From contig NZ_JACB01000055.1 in the NCBI RefSeq assembly GCF_000520975.1, positions 1 through 64,000 on the forward strand: a DNA stretch of 64,000 nt. Reading direction: 5' to 3'. Source of the DNA: Aquimarina megaterium XH134 (GTDB taxonomy: Bacteria; Bacteroidota; Bacteroidia; Flavobacteriales; Flavobacteriaceae). The notes beneath the pieces were generated by a model that was given only the letters and a program-made list of their open reading frames with translations, did no database searches and was not told the DNA's origin. How positions within the stretch are numbered: the stretch's first letter is position 1; every line of letters begins with the position of its first letter. Position numbers and translations under genes: made by a program. Below are positions 35,200-45,483 of this stretch, piece by piece.

Positions 35200-35979
35200 T
35201 TAATTTTCTTTTGGAACGCCTAATACATATAGAATCTCACTCGGTTTTCCTTTTTTTACTTCAATTTCCCAATCAAAACTATTGCTGTTATTCAATTCAG
35301 AAATCATTTGTTTCAACTCAGAAATCGTGTATGTTCTCAATACAGAAATTACTCCATCCCAAAGTATAAATAGTGGTAATATAGGGATGAGATAGGTAAA
35401 TAATATCCTGCCTAGCTTAAAAGGTCTTATAAAAGGAGTCATTAATATAACCGTAATAGGGGATAGGAGCATAGGAATCATGCTCTTGATATTTCTTTGT
35501 TGTGGCTCAAAAACTCCAATAGGCTGATTGGCATCTATAGCATTCTGAAAAATAGCTTTTGCATTTTCTGGCTTAAAATGATGTAATGATGTAAACTGTG
35601 TTCTAAACCCTTTTAATTCTGAAGGAACATTCATTGCATCTACGGGATAGTCAATAAAATCAAATACATCTGGTATTTTTGATTTTGTTCTCTTAAAAGC
35701 ATGTAGGTTTGGGTAATAGTCAGAAAGAGTGATTTTTAATGTCGGATTATTTTTTTTTAAATGCTCGGCAAGTTTGATTAAACCACCTCCACCACCAGAA
35801 GCAATATCAATTATTTTGTTGTTTCCTGCGCTTTTTATTCCTCTTTCAAGAATAGGGACAACGCTTTTATAGATGTCGAATATATTTGATCCAAATTGTA
35901 AAAAATCGGTCATGTAGTTTCGCAAGTTTTTTGGGAACCAATGTAAATCCTCAAATTCAAATGCATGTATTCGTTTCAT
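35200..35979 (-). CDS. Class I SAM methyltransferase-like protein
   Basis: 259 aa. The SAM-binding motif I is unusual, IIDIASGGGGGLIKLAEHL (about residues 58-76), followed by a second strand LSDYYPNLHAF. C-terminal half has two hydrophobic stretches (SMIPMLLSPITVILMTPFI; ILFTYLIPILPLFILW), so it may be membrane-attached. The family is not certain. It lies directly upstream of the pirin gene and is likely co-transcribed with it. Confidence 0.65.
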   Translation of the reverse strand: MKRIHAFEFEDLHWFPKNLRNYMTDFLQFGSNIFDIYKSVVPILERGIKSAGNNKIIDIASGGGGGLIKLAEHLKKNNPTLKITLSDYYPNLHAFKRTKSKIPDVFDFIDYPVDAMNVPSELKGFRTQFTSLHHFKPENAKAIFQNAIDANQPIGVFEPQQRNIKSMIPMLLSPITVILMTPFIRPFKLGRILFTYLIPILPLFILWDGVISVLRTYTISELKQMISELNNSNSFDWEIEVKKGKPSEILYVLGVPKEN

Positions 35980-36339
35980 TTTGATATAAAATAAACTACA
36001 GTAGCGTTCGGGTTAAAATTCTTTTTATGTGCTTCTGTTTTCCTAATTTAAAAATACAAAATCGTTTAGTTAATTAGATATGTTTCTCTGGTGGATACTG
36101 ATAAAATTTAGTTAATTATGTTTTCAAAGACTCTGGATATATGTTAAAAAATCGTTTTACAACAGTGACTTTTAATCGCTATATGATAATAGACTATGGA
36201 TTGATGACAACAGGTAAAATATAGATTTCCATTATTTATATCAATACGATGAATATAACACAGGCCTATTCTGAAATAAATTCAGAATAGGCCTGTGTTT
36301 ACTATTTTAAGAAGTTTCTATAACAATAAATCAGAAACT
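35980..36339. other. 360-bp spacer holding the terminator of the M16 peptidase gene
   Basis: Contains the strong hairpin at 36257-36299 and, toward 35990-36060, the promoter side of the methyltransferase gene. No gene or other repeat was seen. Confidence 0.45.
36257..36299 (-). terminator. Strong terminator hairpin of the M16 peptidase gene
   Basis: A perfect 19-bp stem (AACACAGGCCTATTCTGAA and its reverse complement) with a 5-nt loop, about 40 bp after the M16 stop. It lacks a long T tract on the minus strand, so the hairpin itself dominates. Confidence 0.65.
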
Positions 36340-39207
36340 TTAATCCTTAACTGCTGTATTTTCTTCATTTAACAAAACAGGAGTGCCAAAACCTAACTGC
36401 TCTAGTTTTTTGAGCTGTGTTTTTGCATCACCTACTACAAGATAAATCATTTTATTAGGGTCTAGATATGTACCTGTTAGTTTTTTAATCTCATCTACGG
36501 TCATATTATTTACAATTGTCTCTCTTTGCGTAACATAATCTTTTGGGTATTGAAATGTACTCATATTAGTTAGCATATTCAATTTAGAATTAAAGGTTTC
36601 AAAAGCTCTTGCATTACTTTTTATTAAAGAACTTTTGGTGATGTCTAAATCCTCTTGAGTATAGTTTTTTCCGTAGTCATTCAGGATTTCCTTGATCAAA
36701 TCTGCAGACTCATAGGTAACATTAGATCTTACGCCACTAGATATAGTAAACATTCCCGGGATAGTACTTCCCGAAAACCCAGAGCCTATACCGTAGGTAT
36801 ATCCTTTACCTTCTCGTAATTGTTGTGTGAGTTGTGATGCAAAACCACCGCCACCCAGGCGATAATTCATAACCTGCACCGGATAGTAATCTGGATCTGT
36901 TGCTGCTAATGCGGGATATCCAAATCGCAATTGAGATTGTTTAGCATCGGGGACATCATAAAAATATACTTTGGATTGCTGCGGAGCTTTTGGTGCGTCT
37001 AAAGCCGGAAATTTAACCTCTTTACGCTGCCATTTGGTATTGAGGTTTGCCAGAGATGTTTTTGTCATAGCTTTTGTAATATCGCCTACTACATGCATTT
37101 TGGTAACATTAGGAACTATATTAGCGTTATAATAGTGTTTAAGATCTTCTAATGTAATAGCAGATACAGAGGTTTCTGTGCCTAAATTATTATGAGAAAG
37201 AATATGATCTTTTCCATAGCTTAGTTTAGCATATTCGTTACTGGCAATACTTGTGGGACTTGCTTTTTCTTGTTGAATCTGGCTAATAACACTCTGTTTG
37301 ATTAACTCAAACTCTTTAAGATCCCATCTTGGCTGAAGAATCATTTCTTCTACCAATGCCATAATTTTAGTATAGTTTCTGGATAAAGTACTCCCGTTTA
37401 TTACGATACTTTCATCTCTCGCAGAAATATTAATAAATGCTCCCAGACTTTCTATTGCATTTTCTAATTCTTCGGTTGTTTTGTTTTGAGTACCTTTAGT
37501 CATAAGTTGTGCCAATAAATTTGATACGCCTACTTTATCTGGTTTTTCTAATAATAAACCTCCTCTTATGTTTATTCTAAATTGTACCAAAGGGATTTCA
37601 TCATTTTGTATCCCGTATACTTCAATTCCTGATGAAAATTGATCTTGCCATACCTGTGGTACTGTAACCTCGGGAGTGTCTCCATATGGTGGTTCTGTAG
37701 AACGATCAAAACTCGAAGGTGTTTTTTCATAATCTGCCACTATACTAGCATCAAAATTCTCTTCTGCTCCTTCTACAATTTTTTCTTCGATTACTTCTGC
37801 AAGCTTAGAATCCTTTAAAGCCAAATTAGCTTGCCCAATAGGCACAAAGCTTGTAGCAACATAATGCTTCCCTTTGATGTATTGATTATATACTCTGTTT
37901 ACATCGTCAATAGTAACTGCAAGGATATTTTTTACATCCTGATTGATAAAACCGGGATCTCCTGCAAAAATTTCGTATTGTGCTAACTGAAATCCTTTAC
38001 CCAGTACACTAGATAGCCCATTGTAAAATGCGGTTTCCTGACTTGCTTTAATACGATCAAGGTCTTCTTGTGAGATGCCTTCGGTCTCAAACTTTGCAAA
38101 AGCTTCAGAAACAGCACTGTCGATAGTATTTAAATCTGTTTTTTCAAATCCACGAATAATCAAATGATATTGGCCTGTTAATTCTGATCCAAAATTAAAC
38201 ATGGTAATTTCGGGAGTAAGTTGTTTGTCTTCTACCAATACTTTATTGAAAGGAGCTTTTTTCCCTTCAGATAAATAGGTAGAAAGTACTTCTAAAGCAT
38301 ATGAGTCGGGATGATATACAGGTACGGTTGGCCAGGTCATCGTTAATTGCGGAAGACGTGCAAAATTATCTTCATAATGTAATTTTTTGGTTTCTGTCAA
38401 AACCACAGGGCGTTTTTCTAATGCAGGGATATCTTCTCCGCGTTTAATTTCATCAAAATATTTATGCACCCAGGTTTTAGCCTGATCTGAATCAAAATCT
38501 CCAGCTATAGTAAGTGTAACATTATTAGGAACATACCAATGATTGTAGAAGTCTTTTACATCCTGTAGTGTTGCATTTTGTAAATCTTCTAATGACCCGA
38601 TTACTTGCCAGCTATATGGATGATCTGCAGGATACATGTTTTTATCGATTACATAATTAACATGACCATAAGGACGATTGTCGATACTTTGACGCTTTTC
38701 ATTTTTAACCACCTGCTTTTCTTTAGCTAGAACGGGATCGGTAACGGTATTGATAAAAAAACCTAATTTATCAGCTTCTGCCCAAATCATTTTCTCAAGT
38801 GCATCTTTGGGTACAGTCTGGTAATAGTTTGTACGATCCTGACTTGTAGAACCATTTGCTCCGGATCCACCAATGCGAGCACTCATTTTATCTAATCCGC
38901 CTTTTCCCAAGTTTTCTGATTCGAGAAAAAGTAAATGTTCGAATAGGTGTGCAAAACCGGTTCTTCCTTCTTTTTCACGAGCAGAACCTACGTGCGCAGT
39001 TAGGGCAACAGCAACAACAGGATCTGATCGATCGATATGGAATATCACCTGTAATCCGTTATCGAGTGTAAATTTTTCAAAATCGACTTTGAAATCCTTA
39101 TTTTCAACGATTTTTTGAGATGATTCTTCTGTTGCTGTATTCTTTTTACAGGAAACCAAAACTCCTGATATGACTAGAATGAATACTAAAAATTTAATTG
39201 TTTTCAT
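36340..39207 (-). CDS. M16 family metallopeptidase lipoprotein (pitrilysin-like)
   Basis: 955 aa. Lipoprotein signal (SGVLVSC, Cys20). The N-terminal half has the inverted zinc motif HLFEH (HxxEH) in AHLFEHLLFLE, followed by the glutamate region AKEKQVVKNEKRQSI. The second half is a homologous inactive M16 domain, as usual (RFGYPAL, GGGFASQLTQQLREGKGYTY). The product probably degrades peptides in the periplasm. It is the last gene of its unit, ending at the strong hairpin. Confidence 0.9.
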   Translation of the reverse strand: MKTIKFLVFILVISGVLVSCKKNTATEESSQKIVENKDFKVDFEKFTLDNGLQVIFHIDRSDPVVAVALTAHVGSAREKEGRTGFAHLFEHLLFLESENLGKGGLDKMSARIGGSGANGSTSQDRTNYYQTVPKDALEKMIWAEADKLGFFINTVTDPVLAKEKQVVKNEKRQSIDNRPYGHVNYVIDKNMYPADHPYSWQVIGSLEDLQNATLQDVKDFYNHWYVPNNVTLTIAGDFDSDQAKTWVHKYFDEIKRGEDIPALEKRPVVLTETKKLHYEDNFARLPQLTMTWPTVPVYHPDSYALEVLSTYLSEGKKAPFNKVLVEDKQLTPEITMFNFGSELTGQYHLIIRGFEKTDLNTIDSAVSEAFAKFETEGISQEDLDRIKASQETAFYNGLSSVLGKGFQLAQYEIFAGDPGFINQDVKNILAVTIDDVNRVYNQYIKGKHYVATSFVPIGQANLALKDSKLAEVIEEKIVEGAEENFDASIVADYEKTPSSFDRSTEPPYGDTPEVTVPQVWQDQFSSGIEVYGIQNDEIPLVQFRINIRGGLLLEKPDKVGVSNLLAQLMTKGTQNKTTEELENAIESLGAFINISARDESIVINGSTLSRNYTKIMALVEEMILQPRWDLKEFELIKQSVISQIQQEKASPTSIASNEYAKLSYGKDHILSHNNLGTETSVSAITLEDLKHYYNANIVPNVTKMHVVGDITKAMTKTSLANLNTKWQRKEVKFPALDAPKAPQQSKVYFYDVPDAKQSQLRFGYPALAATDPDYYPVQVMNYRLGGGGFASQLTQQLREGKGYTYGIGSGFSGSTIPGMFTISSGVRSNVTYESADLIKEILNDYGKNYTQEDLDITKSSLIKSNARAFETFNSKLNMLTNMSTFQYPKDYVTQRETIVNNMTVDEIKKLTGTYLDPNKMIYLVVGDAKTQLKKLEQLGFGTPVLLNEENTAVKD

Positions 39208-39257
39208 GATTGATAAAGTATTGATGAGTATGAAATTTTTATATGCGATATTAACTT

Positions 39258-39992
39258 TTATTCACTTCCTATAATTTTATATATGTTGAGGTCACTAATT
39301 TGAGTAATTGATATAAGGTCTTCTTCGATTTTTGTTACAACAGGTTTCAGTTCTTTTAATTTTTCTTTTTCATGATCATATGCAAATACCTTCTTAATTT
39401 TTGTTTTTGTTAAAAAATTAATGCTGGTGTTTCCCGCTCCATCATGAGTAGCATTTCCATAGTTGTTTAATTCTGAGCCAATAAGAATATAGTCATTGTG
39501 TTTTTTTTCGAATCTAAATTTTACCTCATAATCGTGTCGCATAGATTGATGACTAACACTTAGTATTGGCGATGTTATTTTAAGTGTTGGGTTTTCATTA
39601 TAAATAAATGCAGAAGTTAAGTTTCCGCTTAGGGCCTTTTGTATATACCTATTATTTTCTAATCCTTCATATATAGCAATTCTAACCTCTTCGGGGTCAT
39701 TGTCCTCTATATTGGTATTCGAATTTACTAGTACAGCCACAAAATCCTGAAAACCATCTTGATTTAAATCTCCAAATACTATCTTTTTCTTATTTTGAAC
39801 TACAGCAATTTCAAAACCGTCAGCAATAAAATTAGTAAAGTCTTTTGTACTTTCCTCTTTATTTATATCAAGAGATGATTTGTTTTTTGTAAAACTCTCT
39901 TGTTTAGCATCTTTTTTTTCAAGAATCTGCTTCTTTTCACTATTACAAGAGAAGAGTATTATCATTATAATTAGAAATTTGATTTTTTCCAT
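39258..39992 (-). CDS. Lipoprotein with FG-GAP-like segment, unknown function
   Basis: 244 aa. N-terminal hydrophobic segment and LFSC (Cys16) suggest a lipoprotein. The only recognisable piece is GDLNQDGFQDFVAVLVNSN, which resembles a calcium-binding FG-GAP/VCBS repeat. The rest has no family I know. Upstream 39999 gene is 6 bp away, so the two are co-transcribed. Confidence 0.55.
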   Translation of the reverse strand: MEKIKFLIIMIILFSCNSEKKQILEKKDAKQESFTKNKSSLDINKEESTKDFTNFIADGFEIAVVQNKKKIVFGDLNQDGFQDFVAVLVNSNTNIEDNDPEEVRIAIYEGLENNRYIQKALSGNLTSAFIYNENPTLKITSPILSVSHQSMRHDYEVKFRFEKKHNDYILIGSELNNYGNATHDGAGNTSINFLTKTKIKKVFAYDHEKEKLKELKPVVTKIEEDLISITQISDLNIYKIIGSE

Positions 39993-39998
39993 TGTATA

Positions 39999-40475
39999 CT
40001 ATTCCTTTTTTGGCGGTAATTCAACCTCTCCATCAGGATGAATTCTACATAATACTTTATTAAACTGATCTATAAGATTTAAAACAAACACTACAGGACC
40101 TTCTTTAGGGATTTTTTGAAATTCATCACTTTTGGCTACAGTAGTAAGTGCCTGTAAAACTGCCTGGCAAGCATTATGAAAACATTTTTCTTTATACTCG
40201 TCATCATCTTCTCGGTAATAATCACCTTCTTCATTTAACGGAAAAAAAGCTTCGAGATCTAATACCCCACAATCACTAAAGGCTTCTCCTTCTGATCCAC
40301 CTCCATATCCCATAAAACCCAAATCAGGAGGCGTAGTGATCTCTCCCTGCGCGGCAAATACAATCTTAGAAACTGGATGTAAAGGGTCATATCCGGTATA
40401 ATTAGAATCTGCAAAGAAGGTAAAGCTTTCTAGAAGATCTGTTGTTATCTGTTTGATTATGGTATCTTGATTCAT
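39999..40475 (-). CDS. Unknown acidic cytoplasmic protein
   Basis: 158 aa, acidic, with a Gly-rich part (GFMGYGGGSEGEAF) and an acidic cluster (NEEGDYYREDDDEYKEKC). No signal peptide. No family recognised. Its stop codon is 6 bp before the start of the lipoprotein gene at 39992, so they probably share a transcript. Confidence 0.6.
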   Translation of the reverse strand: MNQDTIIKQITTDLLESFTFFADSNYTGYDPLHPVSKIVFAAQGEITTPPDLGFMGYGGGSEGEAFSDCGVLDLEAFFPLNEEGDYYREDDDEYKEKCFHNACQAVLQALTTVAKSDEFQKIPKEGPVVFVLNLIDQFNKVLCRIHPDGEVELPPKKE

Positions 40476-40528
40476 GTTTTTATTTTTATTATTTGACGAG
40501 ATTTTAGGGTGTTTTTTGTGTCAACTAA

Positions 40529-41239
40529 TTATTGTTTATTGGTTTTTTGTTCGTTTAATATGATGAGTTTTTGCCATATTTTTCTACTTAATCCTGTAGT
40601 TAATATTTCGATTTCATTTACTGCCCTTACTACTTTTTCGTCGGGTAGGCTTTGAGAATATAGTGCCGCAACTTTACCAATTAGTGCTGTAGCTTCAGAA
40701 CAATAATCGAGATATCGTTGAAGCTGAAAGTTAGTAAAAGTTCGTTTAGGAGAGTTTTCTGTAGCACATTCTGGTGCATCAGTGACATTAGGATCTTTTG
40801 TTAATTGATGCATATCAATAACATGAGCAATTACTCTGAGTTCGTTAAGAGATTTTAGGGCTCGTTTCATTTTTAGCCTGGATTCTAGTGAAACAAGAAA
40901 AAAGATTGCAGCTCCTAATAGTATGATATCATTAAAAATAGCTTCAGAAATCGTAACAACATTAGCAAGAGTAGTATTTTCAATTTGTAAATCAATATAA
41001 GTGATACTATAGATCAATCCTCCTAAACCAATTAGTATGATCATATGAGAAAATACGCGAAGTAAAATATTTGGAGAAGAGATCCAATCAATATTTTGTT
41101 TACTTTTTTGAGCAGTATGCAGAAATTGAAAGCAAACTTTTCTAAGTCCTGAATCAGGAAATCGATCCGAAACTCGTTTTTCGAGAAGATCAATGGTTTT
41201 GATAATTTTTTCAGGCTCCAGGTTTATACTGTTATTCAT
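40529..41239 (-). CDS. Two-pass membrane protein of unknown function
   Basis: 236 aa. Two hydrophobic segments (about 65-88, LRVFSHMIILIGLGGLIYSI, and 108-125, NDIILLGAAIFFLVSLE) are flanked by charged helical regions, with likely cytoplasmic N- and C-termini. No domain was recognised. It lies 17 bp before the rsgA stop codon on the same strand, so it may be co-transcribed with rsgA. Confidence 0.6.
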   Translation of the reverse strand: MNNSINLEPEKIIKTIDLLEKRVSDRFPDSGLRKVCFQFLHTAQKSKQNIDWISSPNILLRVFSHMIILIGLGGLIYSITYIDLQIENTTLANVVTISEAIFNDIILLGAAIFFLVSLESRLKMKRALKSLNELRVIAHVIDMHQLTKDPNVTDAPECATENSPKRTFTNFQLQRYLDYCSEATALIGKVAALYSQSLPDEKVVRAVNEIEILTTGLSRKIWQKLIILNEQKTNKQ

Positions 41240-41256
41240 ATATTGATTACATTTTA

Positions 41257-42324
41257 TTAGTATTTATTATTTCTTCTCTGTTTTTGAACACTTCTAATCA
41301 TTTTTCCTAAGTCTTTATCTTTCTTTTTTCTCTCTTTGACATCTGACTCGAAATGTATTTTTTCTTTTTCCATTTTTCGAAAATTGAGATACGAATCTTT
41401 ATCAATTTCTTCGTTTTCAACAGCTTCCAATATGGCACAACCTTGCTCATGCACATGCGTGCAATCTTTAAATCTACAATTGTCGGCATATTCGATAATG
41501 GTTTCGAATGTAGTTTCTAATCCACTTGATGTATCAGCAATTCCAACCTCACGCATTCCGGGATTATCAATCAGAATCCCTCCATTATTCAATACAATTA
41601 ACTCTCGGTGGCTTGTAATATGCTTTCCTTTGTTTACACTCGCACTTATTTCTCCGGTTTTCATTTGTAGCTTACCGGCAAGATTATTAAGAAGAGTAGA
41701 TTTTCCAACTCCAGAAGATCCAAGTAAACAGTACGTTTTTCCTTTTTGGATAATTTGATTTAGAGTATCATATCTTTTGGTTACTTGGTTACTAACCGTA
41801 AGTATTGTAATGTCTTTGATTCGTTGTTTTATTTGATTTATGATATTCTGCAAACCAGCTTCATCTAGTAAATCAATCTTGCTTAAAATAATAATCGGTT
41901 CGACTTTAGAAGCATTACAGATCGTTAGATATCTTTCTAATCTATTGATATTGAAATCTCTGTTAACAGCTTGAACAATGAGACCATAATCAATATTTGT
42001 TGCAATTATTTGCACTTTTCCAGATGTGCCAACGGCTTGTCTTTCTATGATAGAGTTTCGAGGGTAAATAGCGTGAATTAGAGCTTTGCTTTCATCATAT
42101 TCAGAAAAAGCAACCCAATCCCCAACAGCTGGGAAATCATATCTACTTTCTGCTGTATATCTTAAATTACCAATGAGTTCGGCATCAAATTCATGTATAG
42201 GAGTTTTAATAACATATCTTTCTTTATGCTCAGATAGTATTCTGCCTACCTCAAAAGAATCCAAATTTTGTTCGGTTCTAAATTGCTCTAGGGCACTATT
42301 GTATCCTAAATCCTGAATTGTCAT
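41257..42324 (-). CDS. rsgA: Ribosome small subunit-dependent GTPase A
   Basis: 355 aa from MTIQDLGYNSA; the upstream Met at 42399 would overlap the neighbouring gene. RsgA checks 30S maturation. OB-fold N-terminus, circularly permuted GTPase motifs (G4 ILSKIDL, G1 GSSGVGKSTLLN, G3 DNPGM) and a C-terminal zinc knuckle (CRFKDCTHVHEQGCAI). Length matches the family. The unknown gene at 42341 lies upstream, about 17 bp away on the same strand. Confidence 0.94.
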   Translation of the reverse strand: MTIQDLGYNSALEQFRTEQNLDSFEVGRILSEHKERYVIKTPIHEFDAELIGNLRYTAESRYDFPAVGDWVAFSEYDESKALIHAIYPRNSIIERQAVGTSGKVQIIATNIDYGLIVQAVNRDFNINRLERYLTICNASKVEPIIILSKIDLLDEAGLQNIINQIKQRIKDITILTVSNQVTKRYDTLNQIIQKGKTYCLLGSSGVGKSTLLNNLAGKLQMKTGEISASVNKGKHITSHRELIVLNNGGILIDNPGMREVGIADTSSGLETTFETIIEYADNCRFKDCTHVHEQGCAILEAVENEEIDKDSYLNFRKMEKEKIHFESDVKERKKKDKDLGKMIRSVQKQRRNNKY

Positions 42325-42340
42325 GCTGTGTTTTTGTTTT

Positions 42341-43141
42341 TTAAAATTTCTTTTTAATTGGTGGTACTGTAGCTGGGGTAGGAAAGAAAGTAGGGTCAAA
42401 ACTATCTAATACTTCTATTCTAGATGTATTTATATCTATTTTTAAACGATACTGCTCAAGGAGTTTATTATAATGTTTCGAATCAATAAGATCATGATCT
42501 ATCCTTCTTATTGCCATTTCATATACATTTTCTTTTTCATTATATGCTGTTATTACAATTAGGTAATTTCTAAGTAACCCTGCTATCCCTTGAGAAGTGA
42601 AATGTTTAATTTCTTCTAAATTATTGGCCAATAAGGTATTATTTGTTTTTTTTATAATATTATCATGATCTTTTAAAAGTGAATGATATGAATAAGAATC
42701 GTTCATTCCATAAAAATTCATCACAAGGTCTTCAGGTTTTATTTTATTACCTACCATAAACTCGATACCTCCATCTGGTGTTCTTACAACAGAAGGGTCT
42801 TCCCAGTCTATAGTGATTGTTTCTATTCCCCAATTAAATTCATTTTCTTTATAAACTCCTGGGTTTACAAAAAATGTAATTTCATTCTTAGCATAATAAT
42901 CTTTATCATTAAGCATTCTTCTTTTGAGGTGAACTCTTGTTAAATCATCAACCGGAAATCCATTGTTCTTTAGTTTTTTGGCAACCTTTATAACGAGTTT
43001 TTGCTCTAAATCGGTAAACTCGGCAATAGCAGGTTTAAGTCCTCTAACGATATCCATAGATGATTTTTTTTGATATTTTTTTCCATTAAAAAGAAGAACA
43101 AGAACGCAAAGCAAGATTATTGATCTATATGTGTATTTCAT
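42341..43141 (-). CDS. Exported protein of unknown function
   Basis: 266 aa with an N-terminal hydrophobic segment (residues 6-20). The rest is a mix of helices and charged regions (TDLEQKLVIKVAKKL, IGLLRNYLIVITAYN). No family recognised. It ends 17 bp before the rsgA ATG on the same strand. The start of the neighbouring M3 gene unit is about 150 bp away with a hairpin between. Confidence 0.55.
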   Translation of the reverse strand: MKYTYRSIILLCVLVLLFNGKKYQKKSSMDIVRGLKPAIAEFTDLEQKLVIKVAKKLKNNGFPVDDLTRVHLKRRMLNDKDYYAKNEITFFVNPGVYKENEFNWGIETITIDWEDPSVVRTPDGGIEFMVGNKIKPEDLVMNFYGMNDSYSYHSLLKDHDNIIKKTNNTLLANNLEEIKHFTSQGIAGLLRNYLIVITAYNEKENVYEMAIRRIDHDLIDSKHYNKLLEQYRLKIDINTSRIEVLDSFDPTFFPTPATVPPIKKKF

Positions 43142-43234
43142 AAAAGTGTCTTATTTGTTCTCTTATCCTGGTTACATCTATTCTAAACTTGGTGTGGCTT
43201 AGTTTTTATAATGATGAAGTACAGCTCTTATATA

Positions 43235-43278
43235 AAAATACACATATACCTTCTGTTATAATGGCATATGTGTATTTT
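43235..43278 (-). terminator. Terminator-like hairpin after the M3 peptidase gene
   Basis: A 13-bp perfect inverted repeat (AAAATACACATAT / ATATGTGTATTTT) with an 18-nt loop, 20 bp past the M3 peptidase stop codon on the minus strand. Confidence 0.6.
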
Positions 43279-43297
43279 AATTACATGTTATTTTTGG

Positions 43298-45472
43298 TTA
43301 CGACTTAGGAACCGGAAATCCTCTGTCTCTCATTAAAGCTTCGATCTTTGCATCGCGTCCTCTAAATTTGCGATACGCTTCTGCTGGATCCATAGCATTA
43401 CGTGGTGCAAAAAGATATTTTACTAGTTTAGCGGCAACTTCTTTATCATAAAATCCTCCTGGAGCTTCGGCAAAAGCTTCTGCTGCATCAGAGGTAAGTA
43501 CATCTGCCCACATATATCCATAATAAGCAGTAGCATATCCTTCTCCAGAAAATACATGCCCAAAATGTGGTGTGCGATGGCGCATCACTAATTCTTTTGG
43601 CATATTTAATTCTGTAAGAGTTTCCTTTTCAAATTTATCTACATCAATATTAGTTGGGTCTGCTAAATGAAATTTCATATCCATTAAGGCAGAAGCCAGG
43701 TATTCTGTTGTAGCAAACCCTTGATTAAAAGTAGCTGCTTTTTTAATTTTATCAACCAGTGTTTTTGGGATTGCTTCTCCAGTTTTGTAATGTACCAGAT
43801 AATTGTCAATGACTTTATCGGTAGATAACCAACGCTCTAACAATTGAGATTGAAACTCTGTATAATCACGTACACCACCATTAAGAGTTGGGTATCTTAC
43901 TTCGGAAGCAAAGAAGTGTAAAGCATGACCAAATTCATGGAAAAAAGTAGTTGCATCATCCCAGGAAACTAAAACTGCTTCTCCCGGAGCTGGTTTAACA
44001 AAATTAGAATTATTAGAAGCGAGTACATTCTTTTTACCATCAAAAGTAGTATGACTTCTATACGTAGTAGCCCATGCTCCAGATCGCTTACCAGGTCTGG
44101 CAAATGGATCGAGATACCATAGGCCGATATGTTCTCCAGAGGTTTTGTCATTTACTTCCCATACTTTTACATCTTCATGAAAAACAGGAACTTTACCTTC
44201 TTCAATAGGAGTAAATTTAAAATTAAATAATTCGCCTGCTACAAAGAACATAGCTTCTCTTAATTTATCTAATTGTAAATATTGTTTTACTTCATCAGAA
44301 TCCAGATCGTATTTCTTTTTTCTTACTTTTTCTGCATAGTAACGATAGTCCCATGGTTCGATCGTTATCTTATCTCCGTTTGCATCTGCCACGGCTTGCA
44401 TATCGGTTACTTCTTCTTTTACCCTGGCTATGGCAGCTGGCCAAACAGCATTCATAAGTTTCATTGCATTATCAGGATTCTTAGCCATACGGTTTTGAAG
44501 CCTCCAGTCTGCATAGTTATCATGTCCTAATAATCCAACGCGTTCTTTTCTTAGTTTTAGAATTTTGGCAATATTTTCATTATTATCCTTCTCATCACCA
44601 TTATCTCCACGAGAATAATAATTTCTCCATACTTTTTCACGTATAGCACGTTCATCAGAATAGGTAAGGAAAGGATCCATAGAAGATCTTGTATTGGTTA
44701 CTGCATATTTACCATCTTGATCTCTATCTGTAGCTGCTTTTGCATATGCTTTGATCAAGGGTTCTGATAAACCACTTAACTGATCTTTGGTTAAGTAAGT
44801 TACATATCCTTCTTCATCTTCTAATATATTATTTGAAAAATTGGTATACAGTTCGGATAATTCTTTATTGATCGCTGCATAACGCTTCTTCTTTTCTTCA
44901 TCTAATTCTGCTCCATTCATAGCAAAAGACTTATAAGTAAGTTCTACTACACGTTGCTGATCTGCTTCTAATGGTGTTTTTTGAGCATTGTCATAAACGG
45001 TTTTAATACGTTTAAACAATTTTTCGTTTTGTGATATTTTAGAACTAAATTCTGATAGCTTAGGAGCCATTTCTTTTTGAACGTCTCTAAATTCTGGAGA
45101 AGACATATTACTACTTAGGATACCATAGTATGTAAAAATTCTATCGAGCTCTGCTCCGGCTCTCTCCATAGCAACGATGGTATTTTCAAAAGTAGGAGCC
45201 TCAGAGTTATTTGCAATCTCATCGATTTCTTTAAGATTAAGTTCCATTCCTTTTTCGAGAGCGGGTTTTATATCGGCTACATTCATTTTATCAAATGCAG
45301 GGGTACCACCATATGATCCGGTCCATTCTTCTAATAAGACATTTGCTGTCTCTTTAGGTTCTGATTCTGCTGTAGTTTCCACAGTTTCTTTCTTTTGATT
45401 ACAACTGGCTAAGAGTACAATAGCCGATAAGGCTACAGTCTTGATGGTTGTAGAGAGGTGTGAGTTAATCAT
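43298..45472 (-). CDS. M3 family oligopeptidase (Dcp/oligopeptidase A-like), lipoprotein
   Basis: 724 aa. Lipoprotein signal (IVLLASC, Cys24). The zinc motif is FHEFGHALH (HExxH at about residue 512), with TTEYLASALMDM downstream, typical of the M3 peptidyl-dipeptidase/thimet family. It hydrolyses short peptides, here in the periplasm. The adjacent M14 gene is upstream on the same strand (11 bp), so the two form a peptide-degradation unit. Confidence 0.92.
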   Translation of the reverse strand: MINSHLSTTIKTVALSAIVLLASCNQKKETVETTAESEPKETANVLLEEWTGSYGGTPAFDKMNVADIKPALEKGMELNLKEIDEIANNSEAPTFENTIVAMERAGAELDRIFTYYGILSSNMSSPEFRDVQKEMAPKLSEFSSKISQNEKLFKRIKTVYDNAQKTPLEADQQRVVELTYKSFAMNGAELDEEKKKRYAAINKELSELYTNFSNNILEDEEGYVTYLTKDQLSGLSEPLIKAYAKAATDRDQDGKYAVTNTRSSMDPFLTYSDERAIREKVWRNYYSRGDNGDEKDNNENIAKILKLRKERVGLLGHDNYADWRLQNRMAKNPDNAMKLMNAVWPAAIARVKEEVTDMQAVADANGDKITIEPWDYRYYAEKVRKKKYDLDSDEVKQYLQLDKLREAMFFVAGELFNFKFTPIEEGKVPVFHEDVKVWEVNDKTSGEHIGLWYLDPFARPGKRSGAWATTYRSHTTFDGKKNVLASNNSNFVKPAPGEAVLVSWDDATTFFHEFGHALHFFASEVRYPTLNGGVRDYTEFQSQLLERWLSTDKVIDNYLVHYKTGEAIPKTLVDKIKKAATFNQGFATTEYLASALMDMKFHLADPTNIDVDKFEKETLTELNMPKELVMRHRTPHFGHVFSGEGYATAYYGYMWADVLTSDAAEAFAEAPGGFYDKEVAAKLVKYLFAPRNAMDPAEAYRKFRGRDAKIEALMRDRGFPVPKS

Positions 45473-45483
45473 GATTATTTAAT

